The notes beneath the pieces are model-generated. The model was not told the DNA's origin. It saw only the letters and a list, made by a program, of their open reading frames with translations, and did no database searches. A stretch of DNA of 5,742 nucleotides from Bradyrhizobium sp. Its GTDB lineage: Bacteria; Pseudomonadota; Alphaproteobacteria; Rhizobiales; Xanthobacteraceae. The stretch is from contig JAQGKJ010000859.1 of the NCBI GenBank assembly GCA_028290165.1, forward strand, positions 1 to 5,742, given 5' to 3'. The translations under genes and the position numbers were made by a program. Positions 1 through 5,742 of this stretch are shown here, one piece after another; the stretch's first letter is position 1, and the number at the start of each line of letters is the position of its first letter.

Positions 1-441
1 GGGCGGACATCGATCAACACTGTGAGGCTGGTGATGGAAGCCGGCGGCTTCCTCTATTCCTGCGATTCCTACGCCGACGATCTGCCCTACTGGATCAAGG
101 GACCGGCGGGGCCGCATTTGATCATCCCCTACAGCCTCGATGCCAACGACATGCGTTTCGTCAACGCGCAGGGTTTCGGGGGCGGCGATCAGTTCTTCAC
201 CTATCTCAAGGATAGCTTTGACGTTCTCTACGCCGAAGGCGAAACCTCGCCGAAGATGATGTCGATCGGCCTGCATTGCCGCGTGGTCGGCCGGCCCGGC
301 CGCGCGGCTGCGCTGATGCGGTTTCTCGACTACATCAGGAGCCATGAGCGCGTCTGGGTGCCGACGCGGCTGCAGATCGCGCAGCATTGGCACGCCAATC
401 TTTCCCATCTCGCCGCTGGCGCCTTCGACATCGGATCGTGA
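1..441 (+). CDS. puuE: PuuE-type allantoinase, C-terminal part (5' end outside window)
   Basis: The frame is open from base 1 to the TGA at 439-441, giving the last 146 residues of a protein that in this family is about 300 long. PuuE allantoinases belong to the polysaccharide deacetylase (NodB-like) fold and hydrolyse allantoin to allantoate in the cytoplasm; they are unrelated to the metal-dependent amidohydrolase AllB. Family-like stretches visible here are GRTSINTVRL at visible residues 1-10, DSYADDLPYW (22-31), LHCRVVGRPGR (91-101) and the C-terminal WVPTRLQIAQHW (119-130). The N-terminal Asp/His residues that would define the active site lie upstream of the window and cannot be checked. 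The next gene, for allantoin synthesis, begins 8 bases after the stop, so the two are almost certainly co-transcribed and catalyse consecutive steps. A cell-wall polysaccharide deacetylase is the alternative, but the motifs and the uricolytic neighbours make it unlikely. Confidence 0.9.
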   Translation, partial: GRTSINTVRLVMEAGGFLYSCDSYADDLPYWIKGPAGPHLIIPYSLDANDMRFVNAQGFGGGDQFFTYLKDSFDVLYAEGETSPKMMSIGLHCRVVGRPGRAAALMRFLDYIRSHERVWVPTRLQIAQHWHANLSHLAAGAFDIGS

Positions 442-445
442 GGAG
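441..445 (+). promoter_or_regulatory. Ribosome binding site of the fused UraD-UraH gene
   Basis: AGGAG begins on the last base of the puuE stop codon and ends 4 bases before the ATG at 450. It supports that ATG over the in-frame ATG at 387, which would overlap puuE by 55 bases and add 21 residues that are not part of the OHCU decarboxylase fold. The spacing is short but usable. Confidence 0.6.
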
Positions 446-449
446 CGGC

Positions 450-1337
450 ATGTCGCAAAAAACGCTTTCCGAATTGAACGCGTGCAGCAAGGACGACTTC
501 GTCGCCGCGCTCGCCAATATCTTCGAATACTCGCCGTGGATCGCCGAAGCGGCGGGTTCGCATCGGCCGTTCGCCGGCGTCAGGCAATTGTTCGACGCGA
601 TGAAGGCGGGCGTTGACCGTGCGCCATCCGAACTGCGCCTTGCCCTGATCAAGGCGCATCCCGATCTCGCCAGCAAGACCCAGCGCGCCGCGGGCCTCAC
701 CGTAGAATCCAATGCGGAGCAGAACAGCGTCGGTCTCGACCGTCTGTCGGATGCCGAATACGAGGCCTTCGAGCGCGTCAACAACGCCTACCGCGCCAAG
801 TTTGGATTTCCCTACATCGTCTGCGTTCGTCGCCACACCAGGGATTCCATCCTGCGCGATTTCGAACGCCGCCTGCCCAACGATGCCAAAACCGAAACGC
901 AGAAGTCGGTCGAGGAAATCTGCCGGATCGCGGCCTTGCGCCTCGACCAGCTGGTGACCGCTGACGATCGGCTGCAGGTGCATGGGCGGCTGTCGACGCA
1001 TGTGCTCGATACCCACAGCGGCAAGCCGGCGGCGGGGATCGCGGTCGAGCTGGTCGAGCTGTCCGAGCTCGGCGCCAGCCGCGTCGTGACGCGGACGATC
1101 ACCAACGGCGACGGCCGGACCGATCAGCCCTTGATCGGTGGCCGGCCGGTGCCGATCGGCTGTTACGAGCTGACGTTCAGTGTCGGAAAATACTTTGCCG
1201 AGCGGCAGGTGCCGATGTCGGATCCGCCGTTCCTCGACCAGATTCCTTTGCGGTTTTCGGTGAGCGATCCCGAAAGCCATCTGCACGTGCCGCTCCTGGT
1301 CACGCCCTGGGGCTATACGACGTATCGGGGGAGTTGA
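450..1337 (+). CDS. uraD-uraH: Bifunctional OHCU decarboxylase / 5-hydroxyisourate hydrolase (fused UraD-UraH, allantoin synthase)
   Basis: This 295-residue protein joins two enzymes that finish urate breakdown to (S)-allantoin. Residues about 5-168 are a 2-oxo-4-hydroxy-4-carboxy-5-ureidoimidazoline (OHCU) decarboxylase: KAHPDLA carries the catalytic His70, NAEQNS carries Glu90, KFGFPYI is at 117-123, and Arg164 in RIAALRL matches the conserved active-site arginine. Residues about 176-295 are a transthyretin-like 5-hydroxyisourate hydrolase: LSTHVLDT (His184), TNGDGR (Arg223), HLHVPLL (His279) and the diagnostic C-terminal YRGS. The hydrolase opens 5-hydroxyisourate to OHCU and the decarboxylase then makes (S)-allantoin, so the fusion may hand on an unstable intermediate. 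Domain order is the same as in the plant allantoin synthase (TTL). No signal peptide or membrane segment is seen, so it should be cytoplasmic. It follows puuE by 8 bases, and the sigma-54 promoter for urate oxidase begins 4 bases after its stop codon. All key residues of both halves appear intact. Confidence 0.95.
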   Translation: MSQKTLSELNACSKDDFVAALANIFEYSPWIAEAAGSHRPFAGVRQLFDAMKAGVDRAPSELRLALIKAHPDLASKTQRAAGLTVESNAEQNSVGLDRLSDAEYEAFERVNNAYRAKFGFPYIVCVRRHTRDSILRDFERRLPNDAKTETQKSVEEICRIAALRLDQLVTADDRLQVHGRLSTHVLDTHSGKPAAGIAVELVELSELGASRVVTRTITNGDGRTDQPLIGGRPVPIGCYELTFSVGKYFAERQVPMSDPPFLDQIPLRFSVSDPESHLHVPLLVTPWGYTTYRGS

Positions 1338-1340
1338 AGT

Positions 1341-1357
1341 CTGGCACGAAGGTTGCT
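1341..1357 (+). promoter_or_regulatory. Sigma-54 (RpoN) -24/-12 promoter of urate oxidase
   Basis: CTGGCACGAAGGTTGCT matches every defined position of the sigma-54 consensus YTGGCACG-N4-TTGCW. The invariant GG (1343-1344) and GC (1355-1356) are exactly 10 bases apart. With the GC at -13/-12, transcription should start near 1368, leaving a leader of about 58 bases before the GTG start at 1426. It sits in the only non-coding gap of the window and points toward the urate oxidase gene. Sigma-54 promoters need an enhancer-binding activator; NtrC is the natural candidate for a nitrogen-scavenging gene, but I found no clear NtrC site. Any enhancer would fall inside the upstream coding sequence. Activity is inferred from sequence only. 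Confidence 0.82.
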
Positions 1358-1412
1358 CGTCAATGGCCCAGATCGGGACCAAGGAGAGCCTCGCGATTTC
1401 GCCGGTTGAACT

Positions 1413-1417
1413 GGAGG
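1413..1417 (+). promoter_or_regulatory. Ribosome binding site that sets the urate oxidase start at GTG 1426
   Basis: GGAGG ends 8 bases before the GTG at 1426-1428, which is close to ideal. The alternative ATG at 1363 has only a GAAGG (1348-1352) 10 bases upstream, and those bases form part of the sigma-54 promoter. That makes GGAGG/GTG the better initiation site. Confidence 0.7.
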
Positions 1418-1425
1418 TTTCACGC

Positions 1426-2265
1426 GTGCCACTGATAAAAAACAGATATGGCAAGGGCCGGGTCCGCGTGATGCGGATCCATCGCGACGGCGCCCGCCAC
1501 GAGGTCAGCCAGCTCAACGTCAAGGCGATGATCGAGGGTGATTTCGCCCGTGCCTATACGGGCGCCGACAACTCGACGTCGGTATCCACCGATACCATCA
1601 AGAACGTGGTCAATATCGTCGCCCGCGAGAATACCGGGCTCTGCACCGAGGAATTCTGTCTGGTGCTGGCGAAGAGATTCCTCGATCTCTATCCGCAGGT
1701 GAGCTCGGTTGCCATCACCGCGCACGAGACGAAATGGAGCCGCCTGAGCTTTGGCGGAAAACCGCACCCCCACAGCTTTGTGCTCGACAGCAACGGCAAG
1801 CCGACGGTGGAAGTAACCGCGACCCGCGGGGGATCGACGCTGATCTCGGGGATCGACGGTTTCACCTTCATGAAGTCGACCCAGTCCGGCTGGGAGAACT
1901 ACATCAGGGATTCCTACACCACGATCCCTCCAACCAACGACCGGATGTGCGCGACCTCCATGGTGGCAACCTGGAAATGGTCGGCGAAGCCGGAAAACTA
2001 TCCGGCCACCAATGCAAAGATCCTGGCAACGCTGCTGGAGGTGTTCGGCACCACCTACAGCGCGAGCGTGCAGGACAGCCTGTACCGGATGGGGGAGGCG
2101 GTACTTGCCGCGGTGCCGGAGATTTCCGAAATCAGCATGGCCTGCCCGAACATGCACTTCATCCTGATGAGCCTCTCGGCGTTCGGGCTCGATAACAATA
2201 ACGACGTCTTCCTGACGACCGACGAGCCGCACGGCCCGATCGAAAGCACGGTGGGGCGGGGCTGA
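1426..2265 (+). CDS. pucL: Urate oxidase (cofactor-independent uricase, T-fold)
   Basis: The enzyme oxidises urate with O2 to 5-hydroxyisourate and H2O2 without a metal or flavin. Counting from the GTG at 1426 the protein has 279 residues with two T-fold repeats. By alignment from memory with Aspergillus flavus uricase, all known active-site residues are present: Lys10 (RYGKGRVRV), Thr55 in STDTIKN (A. flavus Thr57), Phe118 in HPHSF (Phe159), Arg161 in IRDSYTTI (Arg176), Val215-Gln216 in SASVQ (Val227-Gln228), Asn242 and His244 in CPNMHF (Asn254, His256). The protein ends at TVGRG with no peroxisomal tail, as expected in a bacterium. An upstream in-frame ATG at 1363 would add 21 residues with no counterpart in the family and lies upstream of the predicted transcription start. 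Its product is the substrate of the preceding gene's hydrolase domain. The gene has its own sigma-54 promoter and may also be reached by read-through from puuE. Its TGA abuts the stop codon of the convergent gene. Confidence 0.95.
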   Translation: MPLIKNRYGKGRVRVMRIHRDGARHEVSQLNVKAMIEGDFARAYTGADNSTSVSTDTIKNVVNIVARENTGLCTEEFCLVLAKRFLDLYPQVSSVAITAHETKWSRLSFGGKPHPHSFVLDSNGKPTVEVTATRGGSTLISGIDGFTFMKSTQSGWENYIRDSYTTIPPTNDRMCATSMVATWKWSAKPENYPATNAKILATLLEVFGTTYSASVQDSLYRMGEAVLAAVPEISEISMACPNMHFILMSLSAFGLDNNNDVFLTTDEPHGPIESTVGRG

Positions 2266-4989
2266 TTACGCGCCAAACTTCTCATGCAACGCCGGCCACA
2301 GCCGGTCCGGCTTGAACGGCACGTCTGTGAAACGGATGCCGGTGGCGTTGGCAAGCGCGTTGCCAAGCGCGGCCGCCACCGGATTGTACGGGCTTTCGCT
2401 CATCGATTTGGCGCCCATCGGGCCGATCGCATCGGTGGTGTCCGCGAACAGCACCTCGGTGCGCGGGATGTCGGCGAACGACGGCAGGTGATAGTCGCGG
2501 AATTTCGGATTGACCACGCGACCGCTTTCGTCGATCACCATCTCCTCGTACAGCGTGGCGCCGAGCGACTGCGCCACGCCGCCCTCGACCTGTCCGCGGC
2601 ACTGCATGGGATTGGCGAGCCGGCCGGCATCGGCGGCCTGCACGCTCTTGAGGATCTTGATTTCGCCGGTGGCTTTGTTCACGGCGACGCGAAAGCCCTG
2701 GACGTTGAACGCGACCGATCGCGGCGTGCCCGCCGAGGTGCCCGTCGCGCCGAGAGCCTTGCCCTGCGCACGCGCGGCTTCCGCAAGCTCGGTGAACGAA
2801 ATCCGCTGCTTGCCGCAGACGACGGAATCGTTTTCGAGAACGCAGGTATCGGGATTCGTCCTGGTCATGGTGGACGTAAATACCTTAAGATCGTCGGCGA
2901 GATTTTCCGCCGCTGCTTGCGTTGCGAGTCCGGCGACAAAGGTGCCGGTCGAGCCATAGGCGCCGGTATCGTGGCCGCCATGCGCGGTGTCGGATTGCAG
3001 CAGCCGGATTTGATCGACGGTCGTCGCCAGCGCGGTCGCGGCGATCTGGCGATGCACCGTCGAGGTACCGTTGCCGAATTCCGCGGTGCCGACCGTCAAC
3101 TCGAACCCACCGTCCTCGCGCAGCGAAATCCTGGCGTCCGCGATATGCCCGTCCGGCGGCACGGTATCGATCATGGTCAGCGCAATGCCCTCGCCGATCA
3201 GCCAGTCGGTGGATAGTTCGATCTTTGGCACGTCGACCTGCATCGCGCGCTCGACCAGATCGAGGCACTGATCGAGCCCGTAGGAGCCATAGAGCACGTC
3301 GGTATGCCCTGAGCCCGGAGGCGAGAGCATGGGATCGCCGGGTTTGACGATATTGCGGCGGCGAATTTCGAACGGGCTGATGCCGAGACACTTGGCCAGT
3401 TCGTCGATCGCGGCTTCCACGGCGAGCAGCGTTTGCGGCAGGCCGTAACCCCGGAAGGCGCCTGCGGGCACCGTGTTGGTGTAGGCGACGACGGCGTCGA
3501 CCTTCTTGTTCGGGCAGTTATAGACGCCGAGCGATTCGCCGCAGGCGTGAAATAGCACCGGCGCGGCATGGTTGCCGTAAGCCCCGGTGTTCGAGAGCAC
3601 ATCGAGCTGCAGCGCCGTCAGCTTACCGTCCTTGTCGGCGCCCGCTTTCACGGCGATGCGCATCGGATGCCGCGTCGAGGTCGAGATGAATTGTTCTTCG
3701 CGCGTGAGTTCAAGTTTGACGGGCCGTCCGGTCTTGAGCGCGGCGAGCACAAGAATATCCTCGACGAACATCTCCTGCTTGCCGCCAAAACCGCCGCCAA
3801 CGCGCTCGCAGAACACCCGGACCTTGTCGGGGGCGAGATCGAAAATTTCTGCAAGCGCCCGCCGGGTCAGGAACGGCGTCTGCGTCGAGGAGCGCACGTT
3901 GAGAATGCCGCCAGCGTCGATCCAAGCGAGGCCGCCATGGGTTTCCAATGCGGCGTGCTGGACACGCTGGGTGGTGAACGTTCCCTCGTAAGTGACCGCG
4001 GCGCCGGCCAGCGCACTAGCGACATCGCCGTACTCGCCGTGGGCTTCCGCCACGATGTTGCGCCCCGCGTTGGTGACCCGCTGCGCCTGCGTCTTGTCCT
4101 CGTGAAGCAGCGGCGCGCCAGGTGTAATCGCCTGCGCCGGGTCCACCACCGCCGGTAGGATGTCGTAATCGACCTTGAGGCGGCGGCAGCCTTCTTCGGC
4201 GGCGGCTTCAGTCTCCGCGACCACGGCGGCCACCTTTTGCCCGATGAAGCGGACGACATCGTCGAGCACACGGGTGTCGTCCGGGTCCATCCAGGCTTTC
4301 TCGTGCCGTGCGGTCGAGAACAGACGGTCCGGCGCGTCCTCGAAGGTCAGGACCGCATGCACGCCGGGAACGGCGAGCGCCGCAGTCTTGTCGATCGACT
4401 TGATCCTGGCGTGCGGATGCGGCGAGCGCAGCATCTTGATGTGCGAGAGCCCTTCGATCGACGTATCGAACGTGTAGCGCGCCGCGCCCCGCACCACCTG
4501 CGGTCCGGCGGGCGCCGGCAGGCTGCGGCCGAAGGCGGTGCCGGCGGCGGCGTCTTCGATATTGGTTTTGCCGTCAAGCGCATCCTCGATCGCGCGGTAG
4601 CCGGTGCAGCGGCATAAGTTTCCCTTCAGCGACGCGCCGAGATCCTGCCGCTGCGCCTGGTTGAGGGATGCGCAGGTCATGATCATGCCCGCGGTACAGA
4701 AGCCGCATTGAAAAGCCTGCGCATCGAGGAACGCCTGCTGCATCGGATGCGTGCCGCCGTCGGGAGCGAGGCCTTCGATGGTGGTGACCGCGTGGCCGTC
4801 AGCGCGAAACGCCGGAATCAGGCAGCTGTGCACGGGCTCGCCGTCGATCAGCACGGTGCAGGCGCCGCAGTCGCCGGCGTCGCAGCCCTTCTTGACGCCG
4901 AAATGGCCAAGCTCGCGCAAGAACGTGCGCAGACATTGTCCGGCGCGCGGATTTTCCGAGAACTCCTTGCCGTTGATCTGAAAACTCAT
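2266..4989 (-). CDS. Molybdenum hydroxylase, fused [2Fe-2S]-molybdopterin subunit (xanthine dehydrogenase family, XdhD-like)
   Basis: The 907-residue protein starts at the ATG at 4989-4987, preceded by GAGG 4 bases upstream; an in-frame ATG at 5055 would add 22 residues that overlap the upstream gene and precede the FeS fold. Residues 1-75 are a plant-type ferredoxin domain with Cys36, 41, 44 and 56. Residues 76-145 are the second [2Fe-2S] domain with Cys95, Cys98, Cys126 and Cys128. From about 165 to the end come the xanthine dehydrogenase a/b hammerhead and molybdopterin-binding domains: STQ (Gln370), GGGFGGKQ (398-405), AFRGYG (511-516), EFGNG (637-641) and Glu865 in SMSESP, matching the catalytic Glu1261 of the bovine enzyme. 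It should hydroxylate an N-heterocycle with water and pass electrons to the FAD subunit encoded just upstream. The purine-binding Glu802 and Arg880 of bovine xanthine oxidase align with Gln405 and His481. Context favours hypoxanthine or xanthine as substrate, but another heteroaromatic is possible. No Tat signal is seen, so it is probably cytoplasmic. Confidence 0.88.
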   Translation of the reverse strand: MSFQINGKEFSENPRAGQCLRTFLRELGHFGVKKGCDAGDCGACTVLIDGEPVHSCLIPAFRADGHAVTTIEGLAPDGGTHPMQQAFLDAQAFQCGFCTAGMIMTCASLNQAQRQDLGASLKGNLCRCTGYRAIEDALDGKTNIEDAAAGTAFGRSLPAPAGPQVVRGAARYTFDTSIEGLSHIKMLRSPHPHARIKSIDKTAALAVPGVHAVLTFEDAPDRLFSTARHEKAWMDPDDTRVLDDVVRFIGQKVAAVVAETEAAAEEGCRRLKVDYDILPAVVDPAQAITPGAPLLHEDKTQAQRVTNAGRNIVAEAHGEYGDVASALAGAAVTYEGTFTTQRVQHAALETHGGLAWIDAGGILNVRSSTQTPFLTRRALAEIFDLAPDKVRVFCERVGGGFGGKQEMFVEDILVLAALKTGRPVKLELTREEQFISTSTRHPMRIAVKAGADKDGKLTALQLDVLSNTGAYGNHAAPVLFHACGESLGVYNCPNKKVDAVVAYTNTVPAGAFRGYGLPQTLLAVEAAIDELAKCLGISPFEIRRRNIVKPGDPMLSPPGSGHTDVLYGSYGLDQCLDLVERAMQVDVPKIELSTDWLIGEGIALTMIDTVPPDGHIADARISLREDGGFELTVGTAEFGNGTSTVHRQIAATALATTVDQIRLLQSDTAHGGHDTGAYGSTGTFVAGLATQAAAENLADDLKVFTSTMTRTNPDTCVLENDSVVCGKQRISFTELAEAARAQGKALGATGTSAGTPRSVAFNVQGFRVAVNKATGEIKILKSVQAADAGRLANPMQCRGQVEGGVAQSLGATLYEEMVIDESGRVVNPKFRDYHLPSFADIPRTEVLFADTTDAIGPMGAKSMSESPYNPVAAALGNALANATGIRFTDVPFKPDRLWPALHEKFGA
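4986..4989 (-). other. ATGA start/stop overlap coupling the two hydroxylase genes
   Basis: On the minus strand ATG (4989-4987) of the FeS-Mo gene overlaps TGA (4988-4986) of the FAD-subunit gene. Such an overlap usually means translational coupling, which suits two subunits of one complex. Confidence 0.85.
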
Positions 4990-5742
4990 CGCGCCTCGCC
5001 CTGCAGTTCGGCGCGGATCTGTTCGGCAAGGCGCAAGGTCATGTGCTTGCGCCATGCCGGCTTGCCGTGAACATCGTCATGATAGAGCGCGTCGGGAATG
5101 TGGTGAAGCAGCGCCTCGCGCAGTTCGCTTGCTTGCGGGATCAAGGCAAAGGACAATTGAACGGGCCGCACCGTCGATGCCGTCACCGCGAGTGCGAAGC
5201 GGCCCTCGCCACCGAGGCTGCCGATCAACAGCGCCGCCGACCGGCCGACCGGGGTCAACGAAATCTTGCGAAACGCCGACCGCCGCTTCAGCGTGGCAAT
5301 CGGAATGTCGATCTGCCGCAACAGGTCGCCCGGCGACAATACGTTGCGCTGGTCGCCGATGACGAAGTCGGCGACACCAATTTTCTGCTGGCTGCCGTCG
5401 GCTTTCCAGATCGTGCAGACGCCGTCGAGCGCCGATGTCAACGAGATCATCGGGCCGGCCGGCAACGACATGCAGAGATTGCCGCCGACGGTTGCGGTCT
5501 TCCAAATCTTGAAGGAGGCGAGATACGCTCGGCAGCATTGGTCGATCAGGGGTGCGGCGAGCCAATCCGGCGGGCACGCCAGGGCGTCGAGTTGCGCCAC
5601 CGTGCAGGTCGCCGCGATAGAAAGCCCGGCGTCGCCGATCGTCAGCGCCGGCCATTTGAGATCGGTGAGATCGATCAGCCGCGTCAGATGAACCTGAGGT
5701 TCCGAGAACAGCCAGGTGCCGCCCGCGAGCCAAGCATCGCCT
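4986..5742 (-). CDS. FAD-binding subunit of molybdenum hydroxylase (CoxM/XdhA-FAD family), 5' end outside window
   Basis: The minus-strand frame is open from the right edge to the TGA at 4988-4986, giving 251 visible residues; about 20-35 N-terminal residues are probably missing, as the family is about 260-290 long. The first FAD-binding motif AGGTWLFSEPQ is at visible residues 6-16, close to the N-terminus as usual. The second, TATVGGNLC, is at 82-90. The C-terminal CO-dehydrogenase flavoprotein-like domain spans about 155-250 (FRKISLTPVGRSAA at 157-170). The subunit takes electrons from the [2Fe-2S] clusters of its partner and passes them to NAD+ or another acceptor. It lacks any FeS domain, so it is not a standard XdhA; paired with the downstream FeS-Mo fusion it corresponds to the E. 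coli YgfM/XdhD pair. The promoter and any other subunit or maturation gene, such as an XdhC-like factor, would lie beyond the right edge. Confidence 0.88.
   Translation of the reverse strand, partial: GDAWLAGGTWLFSEPQVHLTRLIDLTDLKWPALTIGDAGLSIAATCTVAQLDALACPPDWLAAPLIDQCCRAYLASFKIWKTATVGGNLCMSLPAGPMISLTSALDGVCTIWKADGSQQKIGVADFVIGDQRNVLSPGDLLRQIDIPIATLKRRSAFRKISLTPVGRSAALLIGSLGGEGRFALAVTASTVRPVQLSFALIPQASELREALLHHIPDALYHDDVHGKPAWRKHMTLRLAEQIRAELQGEAR

Noticed and set aside
387..402. TTGGCACGCCAA in puuE, a -24-like element and perfect 12-base palindrome.
   Set aside because: There is no -12 GC at the right spacing, and the sequence is explained by coding. A lone 12-base palindrome is not enough to call an operator.
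1283..1290. GCACGTGC palindrome about 80 bases upstream of the predicted urate oxidase transcript start, considered as an NtrC half-site pair.
   Set aside because: NtrC sites have the GCAC and GTGC arms separated by several bases; here there is no spacer, and the bases encode the conserved HLHVP motif of the hydrolase domain.
330..1523. 397-codon open frame on the minus strand opposite uraD-uraH, and similar long antisense frames at 1420-2232 (minus) and 2284-3216 (plus).
   Set aside because: They are mirror frames of strongly supported genes in GC-rich DNA. Their translations are Arg-rich, low in recognisable motifs, and lack a convincing ribosome binding site.
2291..2311. Imperfect stem-loop (GCCGG-CC / GGTCCGGC) just past the convergent junction, considered as a terminator.
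   Set aside because: The stem is short with a bulge, has no T-run on either strand, and lies in conserved C-terminal coding sequence of the hydroxylase.
3226..3242. TTTGGCACG followed by CCTGCA on the plus strand, resembling a sigma-54 promoter.
   Set aside because: The GG and GC are 11 bases apart, not the required 10, and the site lies inside the hydroxylase gene on the opposite strand with no gene to serve.

Overview
The window is a high-GC purine-catabolism locus. Protein style, GC-rich third codon positions and gene content suggest an alphaproteobacterium, most like Bradyrhizobium or Rhodopseudomonas. That placement is inference from sequence style, not a search. Five protein-coding genes fill almost all of it. 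I see no RNA gene, mobile element, CRISPR array or long repeat.

Plus strand, left part (1-2265): the 3' end of a PuuE-type allantoinase gene (1-441), then after 8 bases a gene for a fused OHCU decarboxylase / 5-hydroxyisourate hydrolase (450-1337), then an 88-base gap and a cofactor-free urate oxidase gene (1426-2265). The gap holds a full match to the sigma-54 (RpoN) -24/-12 promoter consensus, CTGGCACG-N4-TTGCT. Its predicted start point (about 1368) lies downstream of the first in-frame ATG (1363). This, together with a GGAGG ribosome binding site, argues that urate oxidase starts at the GTG at 1426.

Minus strand, right part (2266-5742): a two-gene molybdenum hydroxylase operon read leftwards. 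The upstream gene encodes the FAD subunit (its 5' end is outside the window). It overlaps by ATGA the gene for a 907-residue protein that fuses the two-[2Fe-2S] domain to the molybdopterin domain, the layout of E. coli XdhD/YgfM rather than of standard XdhA/XdhB. Two residues that bind the purine in classical xanthine dehydrogenase (bovine Glu802 and Arg880) align with Gln405 and His481 here, so the substrate is uncertain although the context points to a purine.

Taken together, the locus could encode (hypo)xanthine -> urate (minus-strand operon), urate -> 5-hydroxyisourate (urate oxidase), -> OHCU -> (S)-allantoin (fused enzyme), -> allantoate (PuuE). The two arms converge and their stop codons abut with no base between them. 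The sigma-54 promoter suggests that urate oxidation is controlled by nitrogen status. None of the enzyme families is new. The promoter, the start-site revision and the unusual hydroxylase active site are the points most worth following up.
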